A DNA stretch of 64,000 nt from Natrinema ejinorense (GCF_002494345.1 NZ_NXNI01000001.1:1178001-1242000), one strand, 5' to 3'; counted from the first letter of the stretch, positions 26,139-35,602 are shown. The notes: generated by a model from the sequence alone, not told the origin. Numbers and translations: made by a program.

Positions 26139-27079
26139 ACGACCACCAGTCCGCCGGCGAAACAGACCGCGTACATCGCGAGCAGTTTGCCGGTTCGCTC
26201 GAGTGCGGGGTTGAGGGCCTCGCCGGCCGTTCGCGTACAGACCGTCCGGGCGATCATCGCCGCGTACGGCAGGGTCACGAGCGGGAGCAACACGCCGGGG
26301 CCGAACCCCGCCGCGAGCCAGAACCAGAGCGGAACGACGTAGGCGAGCGCGAGCATGGCGACGTACTCGAGGCGACTCCACCGGTAGCCGAGCCGAACTG
26401 CGAGCGTTCGCTTGCCGGTCTCGGCGTCGGTCTCCCTGTCGCGGATGTTGTTCACGACGAGGATCGCCGTCGAGAGCCCGGCGATGGGCAGGCTCGCCGC
26501 GACGGCTTCCCGGGTGACCGTTCCGTCGGGAATCGTCGTCGTCAGCGGTTCGGCCAGGACGGCGACGGCTTGCACGTAGTAGGTCCCCGTCACTGCGACG
26601 AGCCCGAAGAAGACGAACACGAAGAGGTCGCCCAGCCCGTGGTAGCCAAGCGGGTAGGGGCCGCCGGTGTAGGCCCACCCACAGAAGACGCTCACGAGCC
26701 CGATCACGAGGATCGGGAGCCCGCCGACGTAAACGAGATAGGTGCCGGTGAGGATCGCCAGGCCGAAGGTCACGACCGTCGCGAGCTTGACCTGCTCGGG
26801 CGAGATGAGCCCCGACTGGGTGACGCGGGTAAAGCCCTCGCGGTCCTCGGTGTCGGCACCCTTGATCGCGTCGTAGTAGTCGTTCGCGAAGTTCGTTCCG
26901 ATCTGGATCAGTGCTGCCCCGACGAACGCCAGTATCGCCGGTAGCGGCGCGAACACGCCCTCGTGGACTGCGAGTCCCACCCCCACGATGATCGGTGCCG
27001 CAGCCGCGGGCAAGGTCTGGGGGCGGGCCGCCATCAGCCACGCCTTCGTCCGTGAGATGTCGACCTCAGCCGAACTCAT
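26135..27079 (-). CDS. menA: 1,4-Dihydroxy-2-naphthoate polyprenyltransferase
   Basis: A 314-residue UbiA-family membrane enzyme with about eight helices that attaches the isoprenoid tail to DHNA, giving demethylmenaquinone. Asp-rich motifs are NFANDYYDAIKGAD (about 62-75) and VVNNIRDRETDAETGKRTLAVRLG. It heads the menACE operon. No methyltransferase (MenG/UbiE) gene is nearby. Confidence 0.94.
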   Translation of the reverse strand: MSSAEVDISRTKAWLMAARPQTLPAAAAPIIVGVGLAVHEGVFAPLPAILAFVGAALIQIGTNFANDYYDAIKGADTEDREGFTRVTQSGLISPEQVKLATVVTFGLAILTGTYLVYVGGLPILVIGLVSVFCGWAYTGGPYPLGYHGLGDLFVFVFFGLVAVTGTYYVQAVAVLAEPLTTTIPDGTVTREAVAASLPIAGLSTAILVVNNIRDRETDAETGKRTLAVRLGYRWSRLEYVAMLALAYVVPLWFWLAAGFGPGVLLPLVTLPYAAMIARTVCTRTAGEALNPALERTGKLLAMYAVCFAGGLVVV

Positions 27080-27142
27080 TGGTCGAGTATCCCACTCGAG
27101 AGAGTGTCAACGTTGGCATTGCGAGTCGGGAATCGGCCAGGC

Positions 27143-28351
27143 TCACGCCGGTGGGACGACCACGTCGAGCGGTTCCATCTCGAAAAACGCCGTCTCGTAG
27201 CCCTGATGGCGTGTCGCTTGCGGTGGGGAGTCGATGAAGATCGTCACTGAATCGCCCCGCCGTCCGGATGCGAGCGACGCCCCGTAATGCAGCCCGTACT
27301 CGGCGTCGAGCGTTTCGGGTAGCTCGAGGGCGTCGACGATCGGGTCGCCGTCGCGCTCGACGTCGGCCCGCAGGGACATGGCCGGCAGCGGAACGCGGTT
27401 GTACGGCGTCCGCGGCGAGACGAGCAGGTATCGATCCTCGCCGTCGGCCAGCCGGGAACCCGGCTCGAGGAGCGTGACGACGAACGCCGCGTCGCCGCTT
27501 CTGGGAGGCCCGTCGGTGGCTGGATCCGCGTTCGGATCGACCAGACGAGTCCCCGGATACTCGTCGGCCGGCGGGAGCGCGGAGTACGGAATCTCGGAGT
27601 GCGTGCCAGCGGTCTCGCCATCGCCGCCGGTCATCGGCTCGAGGGCACCCCGGTCGCCCCAGCGTTCTCGATCGAGGAGTTCGAGCCCGTCGACGACGTC
27701 CTCGCGGAACGCCTGATCGTACGTAAATTCGAACGTCGCAGTTCCACCGTCGGTGAACCGCTCCGCGAGCGAGCCGGTTCGCCGCGTCGGAAGCGGAGGC
27801 AGTTCGATGTCGACAGTGTGGGTACCGTCCTCCCGCAGGGAGAGGTTGTCGCCGAAGTGGACCCCCATCTCCTGTGAGAGCATGGGCCACAGCCGCCGCG
27901 ACGCGACCTCGTCGCCGTCGTGCGTAATCGTCACCCTCGGCTCGGCGTCGACGGGGAGGACGACTCCCGTCTCCGGATCCCAGCGGACGAGCATGAGATG
28001 AATCCCGCGATCAGCCGCCGGTTCCACGAGTTCGCGGTCCGTCCCTGTCACGACCCAGAACGGGTGGGGGTACGTGAGCATCGGTGCGACCATGGAGTCG
28101 CCGGCCGCGATCGGCTCGAGCATCCGCATCGACTTCCGGTGACCCGGGAGGTAGACCGCGTCCGGCGGGTCATCGAGCATCGGGATCGGTACACTGCCCG
28201 CGCTTTCCTCGCCGTTGCCGGGCACCTCGTTCCCGCGGCCGTCGGTACGTTCGTCGGTCCCGTCAGTGCCGGTGCCCGGGGCGGAACAGCCCGCGAGGGC
28301 GAGGGCGACCGGAAGGGCAGCCGTTCGGCGGAGGATGGATCGTCGATTCAT
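27143..28351 (-). CDS. Tat lipoprotein, Tp34/Fe2+-transport-like domains (tentative)
   Basis: A 402-residue exported lipoprotein with MNRRSILRRTAALPVALALAGC; Cys22 is the lipidation site. The body contains two domains with similar closing motifs: VHFGDNLSLREDGTHTVDIELPPL and LHYGASLASGRRGDSVTIFIDSP. This HYG-type motif followed by beta strands recalls Tp34/P19-like iron-binding proteins. His and Met residues are scattered (YPHPFWVV, GIHLMLVRW). ATG 28351 is chosen for its twin-Arg signal; the open frame starts nine codons upstream. It sits between menB and menA on the same strand, perhaps by chance. Function tentative. Confidence 0.6.
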   Translation of the reverse strand: MNRRSILRRTAALPVALALAGCSAPGTGTDGTDERTDGRGNEVPGNGEESAGSVPIPMLDDPPDAVYLPGHRKSMRMLEPIAAGDSMVAPMLTYPHPFWVVTGTDRELVEPAADRGIHLMLVRWDPETGVVLPVDAEPRVTITHDGDEVASRRLWPMLSQEMGVHFGDNLSLREDGTHTVDIELPPLPTRRTGSLAERFTDGGTATFEFTYDQAFREDVVDGLELLDRERWGDRGALEPMTGGDGETAGTHSEIPYSALPPADEYPGTRLVDPNADPATDGPPRSGDAAFVVTLLEPGSRLADGEDRYLLVSPRTPYNRVPLPAMSLRADVERDGDPIVDALELPETLDAEYGLHYGASLASGRRGDSVTIFIDSPPQATRHQGYETAFFEMEPLDVVVPPA

Positions 28352-28393
28352 GTCGGCTGTGTCCTCGAGCAGTATCACAGTTCGTCGACGGAT

Positions 28394-29335
28394 TCAATAG
28401 TGCCACGGGAAGTCGTCGAAGTCGGGGTCGCGACCCTCGACGAAGGCGTCCCGTCCTTCCTTTGCTTCGTCGGTCATGTAGCCAAGCCGCGTCGCCTCGC
28501 CGGCGAAGACCTGCTGGCCGACCATCCCGTCGTCGGTCATGTTGAAGGCGTACTTGAGCATCCGCATCGCCGTCGGGCTCTTCGCGTTGATACGCTCGCC
28601 CCACTCGAGGGCGGTCTCCTCTAGCTCCTCGTGTGGGACGGCCTCGTTGACCATGCCCATGTCGGCGGCCTCATCGGCGTCGTAGGTCTTGCCGAGGAAG
28701 AACACCTCGCGGGCTTTTTTCTGGCCGATCTGTTTGGCGAGGTACGCCGAGCCGAACCCGGCGTCGTAACTGGCCACGTCGGGATCGGTCTGGAGGAACT
28801 TCGCATGCTCGCCGCTCGCGAGCGTGAGATCGCAGACGACGTGCAGCGAGTGGCCCCCGCCGACGGCCCAGCCCGGCACCACCGCGACGACCACCTTCGG
28901 GATGTGCCGAATGAGGCGCTGGACCTCGAGAATGTGGAGCCGCCCCTGTTCCGAGGCGCGCGCTCGCGGACCCTGTCCGCTCGCGTCTTCCGAGGCGCGT
29001 TGCGCCTCGCTCTCTTCGCCCCCTTCGTACTGGTACCCGTCCTCGCCGCGAACCGTCTGATCGCCGCCGGAACAGAACGCCCAGCCGCCGTCCTTCGAGG
29101 ACGGGCCGTTCCCGGTCAGCAGAATACAACCAACGTCCGTCTGGCGCTTGGCGTGGTCGAGCGCGTCGTAGAGTTCGTCGACGGTGCCCGGCCGGAATGC
29201 GTTGCGCACGTCGGGCCGGTCGAACGCGATCCGGACCGTTCCGGAGTCGACCGCGCGGTGATAGGTGATATCCCTGAACTCGTCGTTCAACTCCGCAGGC
29301 TCCCACTGCTCGGGGTCGAAGAGTTCCGAAACCAT
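28394..29335 (-). CDS. menB: 1,4-Dihydroxy-2-naphthoyl-CoA synthase
   Basis: A 313-residue crotonase-fold enzyme closing the second ring of menaquinone. Key regions are FDRPDVRNAFRPGTVDEL, WAFCSGGDQ, the oxyanion-hole segment VPGWAVGGGHSLHVVCDL, and the C-terminal DPDFDDFPWHY typical of MenB. Residues about 100-130 form an acidic and Arg/Ser-rich insertion (GQGPRARASEQGR) in the flexible A-loop. ATG 29335 begins just before the conserved part. A CATAAATAAATCC TATA element lies about 75-85 nt upstream. Monocistronic or followed by the lipoprotein gene. Confidence 0.93.
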   Translation of the reverse strand: MVSELFDPEQWEPAELNDEFRDITYHRAVDSGTVRIAFDRPDVRNAFRPGTVDELYDALDHAKRQTDVGCILLTGNGPSSKDGGWAFCSGGDQTVRGEDGYQYEGGEESEAQRASEDASGQGPRARASEQGRLHILEVQRLIRHIPKVVVAVVPGWAVGGGHSLHVVCDLTLASGEHAKFLQTDPDVASYDAGFGSAYLAKQIGQKKAREVFFLGKTYDADEAADMGMVNEAVPHEELEETALEWGERINAKSPTAMRMLKYAFNMTDDGMVGQQVFAGEATRLGYMTDEAKEGRDAFVEGRDPDFDDFPWHY

Positions 29336-29535
29336 TTGCTCGACGTTGGTGTGCCGACCATGAAATAGGTTCGCGTCGCGGTTCGGCCCGTTTCGTATCG
29401 CACTATAGGATTTATTTATGGGTTTTGGACCGCTGAGCACTGACGCTACAGCACCGAACGTCGACCTCTCTCCGCCAGTGACAGTCTTCTCACCCGATTG
29501 ATTTTTTACCCGGTCGTTCGACATCCTCGTAGGGA

Positions 29536-30585
29536 ATGGGCGAGACGTACTACGACGTCCTCGAGGTCGATCCGGACGCGACCCAGGAGGAAATCGAGTC
29601 GGCCTATCGCGACCGCGTCCTCGAGACGCATCCGGACCACTCCGACGACCCCGACGCGGCCGAGCAGTTCCAGCGTGTCACGACCGCGAAGTCCGTCCTC
29701 ACCGACGGAACGGAACGCGCACGCTACGACCGCCTCGGCCACGAGGCGTACGTCGGGCTCGCCCAGGCGACACACGACTCGAGCGACGGAAGCGAGGAAT
29801 CCCGGAGCCGGGAGTCGGATACCGACCGAACCGACACCACGCAGCGGTCGACGGGGAGCGGGCGGACGGCCACCGGGAGGCAGGGATCGTCCGCCGGGAC
29901 GGGGCGGACCGCGACCGACGCGGGGACGACGTCGAACGGCAGGCAACGGCGCTCGACCGGCACGGACGCCGGGGCTGGCGGAGAAACGGAGACGACCGAG
30001 ACCACCAGCGGACGGACGGAGACGAACGAGGAAACCGAGCGGGGGAGCCACCACGCTCGACAACGATCCAAACGCCGCCGTCGACGAGCGAAACGGCACG
30101 CGGCAACCGGCGGCCCGTTCGTCGGCGACGACGGCAGCGACCTCGGGACACCCGGAACGGGAACGACCACCACGGTCGGAGAATCGACCGACTCACAGGA
30201 CGAGGAAGCCGAATACTCCGTTCACGACTGGAACGACGAGATCGACCTCGAGCGGAACGGACACCCGTTCGACCGGACGACGGTGGTCTCGGTCGGTGCC
30301 GTCGCCCTCCTCTATCCGCTGTTCGTCGCCGCGAGTCTGACGACGATGTTTTCGCTCCCGGTCAACGCGATTATCGCGGCGTGTACGCTCGCACTGGTGG
30401 GCTATCTGCTGACGATGCCCCGCGTCGCGATCGCGACCTTCGGGGTCTGGAGCGTCCTCTTTCCCGTTGGCATGCTCCAGACCGGACTGGCCGACCCGTT
30501 CACCCTGGTCGGCTTGCTGACGCTCGCGTTCGCCTGGGTCCCGCTGGGCAACGCCGTCGCTCTCTGGTGGGTGCTCCGACCCTGA
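29536..30585 (+). CDS. DnaJ-domain membrane protein
   Basis: A 349-residue protein with a J domain (residues 4-68, HPD at 32-34). A 150-residue linker follows, rich in Thr, Ser, Gly, Arg and Asp. The C-terminal membrane part has about four helices (250-345), starting TTVVSVGAVALLYPLFVAASL. There is no zinc-finger or substrate-binding domain, so it is not DnaJ itself. It probably recruits DnaK to the membrane; partner unknown. It lies between menB and menD, divergent from menB and convergent with menD, whose stop immediately abuts its own. TATA-like GATTTTTTACC is about 30 nt upstream. Confidence 0.85.
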   Translation: MGETYYDVLEVDPDATQEEIESAYRDRVLETHPDHSDDPDAAEQFQRVTTAKSVLTDGTERARYDRLGHEAYVGLAQATHDSSDGSEESRSRESDTDRTDTTQRSTGSGRTATGRQGSSAGTGRTATDAGTTSNGRQRRSTGTDAGAGGETETTETTSGRTETNEETERGSHHARQRSKRRRRRAKRHAATGGPFVGDDGSDLGTPGTGTTTTVGESTDSQDEEAEYSVHDWNDEIDLERNGHPFDRTTVVSVGAVALLYPLFVAASLTTMFSLPVNAIIAACTLALVGYLLTMPRVAIATFGVWSVLFPVGMLQTGLADPFTLVGLLTLAFAWVPLGNAVALWWVLRP

Positions 30586-32409
30586 TCACTCGGGGGTTCC
30601 GCCGACGGCCGACCTGACGCGCTCGGCGAGTGCGTCCCGACGCCGGTGGCTCGCTTCGGAATCGAATTCGACCGCGAGGAGCTGCGTCCCCGACGCGTCG
30701 ATCGATCGACGGTACGCGGCGTCGAACGCCGTGGGAGTCACGCGCTGGAACTCGAGTCCGTACAGGTCCGCGAGCGCGTCGAACTCGAGGCCGTGGGGCG
30801 TCTTGAACTGCTCCGTGAACGGCGGATCGAACGCCTCGATGGGGAGTTCGTGGAAGATGCCGCCGCCGTCGTTGTCCAGCAGCACGATCGTGGCGTCGAC
30901 GTCACAGCGATCGACCGCGAGCAGCCCGTTCGAATCGTGATAGAGGGCCAGATCGCCGGTGACGAGCACCAGCGGTTCGTCGGCGGTGCTGCCAGCACCG
31001 AGTGCCGTACTCGTGATCCCGTCGATACCGCTCGCGCCGCGATTTGCGAGCACCGTCAGGTCGGCGGTTCGCGGTCGCGCGAACCGGTCGGCGTCCCGGA
31101 TCGGCATGCTGTTCGAGACGAACACCGTCGCCGGATCCGGCGCGTTCGAGACGACCGACGCGAGGATCGCCCCCTCGAAGGGGTCGGACTCGAGTATCGA
31201 CGGCTCCAGTGCCTCGTCGCGGACCGTCCAGTGGCGACGTTCGGCCGCGTCGAACCGGGCGCGCCAGTCGTCGTCGGTCATCCCCTCGTTGAGCCCGCTC
31301 TCAGCCGTCGTCAGCGCCTCGAGCAGGCCGTCGACGACGGCCGCGGGCTCGGCGACGAGCAGGTCGGTGGCGGTGAACGTCGCCTCGCGCCACGCGCCTG
31401 CGGGATCGACGAGGAACTGCCGGGCATCGGCGTCCCGAAGCCAGTGACGAAGCGGTTTCGACGTGGGAGAGGCACCGAACCTGAGAACGACATCGGGGGG
31501 TGGTAACTCTCCGATGTAGGTGTCGTAGCCGCCGTAGATCGTCCGCAGTCGGCCAGTCCCGTCGTCGCTCTCGGGGCGGACGTGCGGACCGAATCGCAGT
31601 CCCGAAAGCGGGTCCGCGAGGATCGGCGCGCCGAGTCGGTCCGCGAGTTCGGTGACGGCCGCAGGCTCGAGGGCGGAAAGCGCCGTCGGATCGGCGGGAC
31701 CCGCGACGACGAGCGGTCGGTCGGCGGCCTCGAGCGCTTGCAGAAGCGCTCCGTGCTCCTCGGCCGCGAGCGTTCCCGTCCCGCGAGTCGTTTCGACGAA
31801 GGGGCCGTCACGACCCCGTGCGGCCGTCGTCTCGGCAAACGACTCCGGCACGTCGCCGGGCACCGGGGTCGGCTCGAGCGGCTTGCGAAACGGACAGTTA
31901 CAGTGGACCGGACCGGGCGGCTCGCCGGTCGTTTCGGAGAGCGCCCGCGCGGCGGTCGTCCGGAGACGTCGCACTTTCCGCTCGTCGGGTTCGGGTTCGG
32001 GCAGTTCCGTATACCACCGGACCGCGTCGCCGTAGAGTTTGACCTGATCGACGGTCTGGTTCGCGCCGCTGTCCCGGAGTTCGGGCGGTCGGTCGGCCGT
32101 GAGCACGAGCAGGGGAACGCGGGCCTGATCGGCCTCCATCACGGCGGGATGGAAGTTGGCCGCCGCCGTCCCGGAAGTACAGACCACCGCCGTCGGCTCG
32201 CCGGTGCGACGGGCACGACCGAGCGCGAAGTACGCCGCCGAGCGCTCGTCGAGGTGCGAGTAGACGTCGATAGTCGGGTGTTCGGCGAACGCGACCGTCA
32301 GCGGCGTCGAGCGACTGCCCGGGGCGATACAGACGCCCTCGAGCCCGTGCTTTGCGAGTTCGTCGACGAGGACGCGACCCCACAGCGTCGCGCGGTTTGG
32401 TGCCGTCAT
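30586..32409 (-). CDS. menD: SEPHCHC synthase (2-succinyl-5-enolpyruvyl-6-hydroxy-3-cyclohexene-1-carboxylate synthase)
   Basis: A 607-residue thiamine-diphosphate enzyme joining isochorismate and 2-oxoglutarate. N-terminal GSRSTPLTVAF and the glutamate helix ERSAAYFALGRARRTGEPTAVV are visible, as is the ThDP-binding block VTGDLALYHDSNGLLAVDRCDVDATIVLLDNDGGGIFHELPI. The ATG overlaps the menF stop. It ends exactly one base after the DnaJ-like gene, so these two genes converge without a spacer. Confidence 0.95.
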   Translation of the reverse strand: MTAPNRATLWGRVLVDELAKHGLEGVCIAPGSRSTPLTVAFAEHPTIDVYSHLDERSAAYFALGRARRTGEPTAVVCTSGTAAANFHPAVMEADQARVPLLVLTADRPPELRDSGANQTVDQVKLYGDAVRWYTELPEPEPDERKVRRLRTTAARALSETTGEPPGPVHCNCPFRKPLEPTPVPGDVPESFAETTAARGRDGPFVETTRGTGTLAAEEHGALLQALEAADRPLVVAGPADPTALSALEPAAVTELADRLGAPILADPLSGLRFGPHVRPESDDGTGRLRTIYGGYDTYIGELPPPDVVLRFGASPTSKPLRHWLRDADARQFLVDPAGAWREATFTATDLLVAEPAAVVDGLLEALTTAESGLNEGMTDDDWRARFDAAERRHWTVRDEALEPSILESDPFEGAILASVVSNAPDPATVFVSNSMPIRDADRFARPRTADLTVLANRGASGIDGITSTALGAGSTADEPLVLVTGDLALYHDSNGLLAVDRCDVDATIVLLDNDGGGIFHELPIEAFDPPFTEQFKTPHGLEFDALADLYGLEFQRVTPTAFDAAYRRSIDASGTQLLAVEFDSEASHRRRDALAERVRSAVGGTPE

Positions 32410-33773
32410 CGGTTCGGCTTCGACCGGAGTTCATCGAGGATCGGTCGGAACTTGAGCTGTACCTCGTCCCACTCCTCGGCCGGGTCGCTGTCGGCGACGA
32501 TCCCGTTGCCCGCAAAGAGCGTCACCGCGCCGTCGGCCGCGATGCCGGATCGGATGGCGACGGCGAACTCGCCGTCGCCGTCGGCGTCGAACCACCCCAC
32601 GGGTGCGGCGTACCAGCCACGATCGAACGTCTCCGTCTCGCGGATCGTCTCCCAGGCAGCGTCGGGCGGGACGCCGCCGACCGCGGGCGTCGGATGCAGT
32701 GCCTCGACGATCTCGAGGACGTGCCGATCCCCCGCGAGCCTCGCTTCGATCGGCGTCTGGAGGTGTTGAATGGTCGCCAGCCGTCGAATCGTCTGCTCGC
32801 TGACGGTGAGTTCGCTCGCGAGCGGGGCGAGCTGTTCGCGGATCGCGTCCACGACGAGCCCGTGTTCGTGCTGGAACTTCGCGTCCGCCCGCATCCGCTC
32901 GACGTGTTCGTCGTCCTCGGCCGGCGTCTCGCCGCGGGGGACCGAGCCGGCGAGCGCTTCCGTCTCGACGCGATCGCCGTGCTTCGAGACCAGCCGTTCG
33001 GGTGGTGCGCCGAAGAACGTCCCGCCGATTTCGTGACCGACCAGAAAGCGATAACAGTTCGGATACTGGCGGCGCAGGCGCTCGAGCGTCGCGGGGACGT
33101 CGACGGGCCCCTCGAGGTCGACCGAGAGGGCCTGCGCGAGGACGACTTTCCGCAACCGGCCGTCGGCGATCCGCTCGAGTGCGGTCTCGACCTGGGCCGA
33201 CCAGTCCGCGGGCGAGGTCGTCCGCCGTGTCGCGGCGACGCCCGGCGTCGACCCGCTCGGTCGCATCGCCGGGAGGGCCGCCAGCCGCTCGTGCCAGTGC
33301 TCGAGTCGGTCGGCGGCTTCGTCTTCGCCGGTTCCGACGGCCGTCAGCCACGTCCCGTCGTCGGTCCGAGTGACGAGAACCTGCGGGACGACGAACGACG
33401 CCGCGTCGAAGCCGGTCCAGGGCGGCGCCGGCTCGTGGCCGTCGTGAAACGAAAACCCGCCGAACGCTCGTGGCCGGGCTGCCGGGGGCCCCTCGTGTTC
33501 GAGCCCGTCGAAGGCCCGGCTAGCCTGCGACCGGATCCGATCGAATCGGTCGGTGCCACCGGCCCTGAACCGGGCGGCAACGCCCCGACCGACGAGTTCG
33601 AGACCGTCGGGGGTAGCCCACTGGACGCACGACTCGGCACTGCCGTCGAGAATCGCGCCGAAGGAGACGCCCTCGAGTTTGCGACTCCGGCCGACGAGGT
33701 CGGCAGTGCCGGCCGCCGACTCACCGTCACTCGCCAGTCGACCATCGCCCGACGATCGATCCATCGACCGCAC
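32406..33773 (-). CDS. menF: Isochorismate synthase
   Basis: A 455-residue chorismate-utilising enzyme that feeds MenD. The conserved core includes LRKVVLAQALSVDLEG, GGTFFGAPPERLVSKHGDRVETEALAGSVPRG, KFQHEHGLVVDAIREQLAPL, HLQTPIEARL, and LHPTPAVGGVPPDAA near the C-terminus. The N-terminal 60 residues are variable; ATG 33773 or the Met three codons later (33764) can serve as start. First gene of a menFD operon. Confidence 0.94.
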   Translation of the reverse strand: MRSMDRSSGDGRLASDGESAAGTADLVGRSRKLEGVSFGAILDGSAESCVQWATPDGLELVGRGVAARFRAGGTDRFDRIRSQASRAFDGLEHEGPPAARPRAFGGFSFHDGHEPAPPWTGFDAASFVVPQVLVTRTDDGTWLTAVGTGEDEAADRLEHWHERLAALPAMRPSGSTPGVAATRRTTSPADWSAQVETALERIADGRLRKVVLAQALSVDLEGPVDVPATLERLRRQYPNCYRFLVGHEIGGTFFGAPPERLVSKHGDRVETEALAGSVPRGETPAEDDEHVERMRADAKFQHEHGLVVDAIREQLAPLASELTVSEQTIRRLATIQHLQTPIEARLAGDRHVLEIVEALHPTPAVGGVPPDAAWETIRETETFDRGWYAAPVGWFDADGDGEFAVAIRSGIAADGAVTLFAGNGIVADSDPAEEWDEVQLKFRPILDELRSKPNR

Positions 33774-33837
33774 GTCAGGACCGCCCGGCCTTCAGCCTAA
33801 CTATTCGCCGACCGACCGAGCGGGAATGGTGGGAAGC

Positions 33838-34434
33838 TCAACTGTATCGTTCTTCCTGCCACGGATCAGCCGTCTGCGAGTAGCCGCGCCGTTCCCAGTA
33901 GCCCCGCTGAGGGTCGGTAAGGAACTCGATGCCGTCGACCCACTTCGCACCCTTGTAGGCGTATCTGTGGGGCGTGACGACCCGGAGCGGGCCGCCGTGG
34001 TCTTCGGGAAGCGGCTCGCCGTCGAACCCCCACGCGAACAACACCTCCTCGCGCATGCACTCCTCGAGCGGGAGGTCGGTCGTATAGTCGTCGAGCGCGG
34101 CGAACATGACGTGGACCGCATCCTCGTCGACGCCGGCCCGGTCGGCGAGTTCGAGGAACGGAACGCCCGTAAACTCGCAGTCGAACTTGCTCCAGCCGGT
34201 CACGCAGTGAAAGTCCTGTCGCTGGGTGACACTCGGCAAGGACCGGAACTCGTCCCACGAGAAGCGCAGTTCCTCCTCGACCGCCCCGGTGACGGTAAAC
34301 TCCCAGGTCTCCGGATCCCAGTCGGGCCGCCCGCTCTTCGAGAGAACCGGAAACTCGGAGGTCTCGCGCTGTCCCGGCGGCAGTCGGTCGTCGCCGAACT
34401 CCTGGTAGAGATCCGTAACGTCCGTGGTGTCCAT
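33838..34434 (-). CDS. YedY/sulfite-oxidase-like molybdopterin oxidoreductase
   Basis: A 198-residue Mo-cofactor enzyme. The molybdenum-ligating Cys77 is in QDFHCVTGWSKFDCEFTGVPF. Other family elements are FSWDEFRSLPS, GYTTDLPLEECMREEVLFAW-like residues, and GGPLRVVTPHRYAYKGAKWV near the C-terminus. No signal peptide is seen, so it probably acts in the cytoplasm, unlike bacterial MsrP/YedY. The frame stays open upstream to ATG 34593 (53 extra codons of basic sequence), but MDTTDVTDLY is the family-like start. Substrate unknown. Confidence 0.85.
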   Translation of the reverse strand: MDTTDVTDLYQEFGDDRLPPGQRETSEFPVLSKSGRPDWDPETWEFTVTGAVEEELRFSWDEFRSLPSVTQRQDFHCVTGWSKFDCEFTGVPFLELADRAGVDEDAVHVMFAALDDYTTDLPLEECMREEVLFAWGFDGEPLPEDHGGPLRVVTPHRYAYKGAKWVDGIEFLTDPQRGYWERRGYSQTADPWQEERYS

Positions 34435-34735
34435 GTTCGTGCGTTCGTCCCGACGGACGTAGATGTGACGCCATCGACTGCCATCCGTCCGCCGGTGAGC
34501 CGACACCTCGTGTTCGATCGAACTCGGAGGAACCGACTGGCCGTAGGCGAGGCGATTCGCGTTCCGATCGGCGACTGTCACACCGGTCGACATCCATCCG
34601 CTCGAGAAATCCGGAATTAGCCCGACGGCGTCGGGCTGGAAACCGAGGGAAAGAATCGACTCGGCGTCACAACGAGGTTCTGTCCGGCGAAACCCTCGCC
34701 ACCCCTTAGTACAGTCTCGGCGAGACTATCGATGC
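34435..34735. other. Intergenic, promoters only
   Basis: 301 bp between divergent genes. It holds a possible N-terminal extension of the molybdoprotein gene (34435-34593, open frame) and, for the right-hand gene, a TATA-like CCTTAGTACAG about 30 nt before ATG 34736. I see no further gene. Confidence 0.5.
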
Positions 34736-35035
34736 ATGGCTAGCACAGAACAGCTCACGGAACGGGAAATGTCCGGACGGTCAACGGCAGAGGTCGGCGA
34801 GCAGGCGATGGGGCCCGCGTTCATCGCGTCGGCTGCATCGGTCGGGCTCGCACTATACTACTACTTCGTACAGGGAGAGCGCGAACTCGGCACGTTCGTC
34901 GGCCTCTGGCCGCCGACCATCCTCGCGTTCGCCAGTTACTTCAACCAGCGCCGGATGCGCCAGCAACTCGAGACGTTGACCAAGCCCGGAACGAAACTGC
35001 GTGATGCGATCGATTCGATGATGGGCAGTCGCTAA
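34736..35035 (+). CDS. Hypothetical small membrane protein
   Basis: A 99-residue protein with two hydrophobic segments (about 27-47 AFIASAASVGLALYYYFVQ, and 52-68 FVGLWPPTILAFASYF). A basic C-terminal helix follows, RRMRQQLETLTKPGTKLRDAI. No family recognised. A TATA-like element about 30 nt upstream implies a leaderless transcript. Confidence 0.7.
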   Translation: MASTEQLTEREMSGRSTAEVGEQAMGPAFIASAASVGLALYYYFVQGERELGTFVGLWPPTILAFASYFNQRRMRQQLETLTKPGTKLRDAIDSMMGSR

Positions 35036-35184
35036 CCGGGCGACGAATCGACGCCTCGGCAACACCCGCTGTGCCTTCGGTATTCCTCGAGGGCCATCAA
35101 TAGGTTCGATGATTCACATATGTGTCCCAGTAGATGTGCGTTCCCCGTCAAACCTAAATACCCCCTCGCCGAAAGCCGAATCAG

Positions 35185-35412
35185 ATGCCGAAAGTAGAGA
35201 TCACCATACCGGAACACCTCGAGATGCAGATCGCCCAGATGGTCGAACGCGGCGAGTTCGTCAACCGTGAGGAGGCGATCGAGGACCTCCTCTCGACGGG
35301 CATCAAGGCCTACAAGACCAGTGGACCGATGGACGAAGAGGAGGGAGCGACCGGCGGCACCGGCCTCGAAGACGATGGCATGATGGGCCACGACGACGAG
35401 TACGTCTTTTAA
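35185..35412 (+). CDS. Ribbon-helix-helix (CopG-like) DNA-binding protein
   Basis: A 75-residue protein with the RHH pattern: strand KVEITIPEHLEMQI, helix AQMVERGEFVN, helix REEAIEDLLSTGIKAYKT. An acidic Gly/Met-rich tail follows (about 49-75). Such proteins dimerise to bind operators. AAATACC at about 35155 is a TATA-like element about 30 nt before ATG 35185. It ends 1 bp from the convergent small membrane protein gene. Confidence 0.85.
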   Translation: MPKVEITIPEHLEMQIAQMVERGEFVNREEAIEDLLSTGIKAYKTSGPMDEEEGATGGTGLEDDGMMGHDDEYVF

Positions 35413-35413
35413 C

Positions 35414-35602
35414 TTATATTCCGACTGCGAGTACCGGAATTCCGAACGCGATCGCTGCGCCGACGAGTGCAACGATGAGACCGACGAGGACGGCTCGCGA
35501 CGAGTAGTCGCTCATCGGTGCGGTCGTTCGTTCGGTCTCGAGATCGTGACCGACGTCGGCTCCCGAATCGTCATCGTCGGGGGTTGCAGTGTCGTCCGTC
35601 AT
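35414..35602 (-). CDS. Small acidic single-TM protein
   Basis: A 62-residue protein: an acidic N-terminus (TDDTATPDDDDSGADVGHD), then one helix AVLVGLIVALVGAAIAFGIPVLAV at the extreme C-terminus, as in tail-anchored proteins. Short proteins of this kind are common in haloarchaea. No function can be assigned. Confidence 0.7.
   Translation of the reverse strand: MTDDTATPDDDDSGADVGHDLETERTTAPMSDYSSRAVLVGLIVALVGAAIAFGIPVLAVGI

Noticed and set aside
25053-27041. A single 662-codon minus-strand frame across menC and most of menA
   Set aside because: The last 361 codons are MenC; the first 300 are Arg/Gly-rich shadow translation of menA, whose true frame has UbiA motifs. MenC starts at 26138.
33838-34593. 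Longer molybdoprotein starting at 34593
   Set aside because: The extra 53 codons are basic and unlike the family; MDTTDVTDLY at 34434 is the expected N-terminus.
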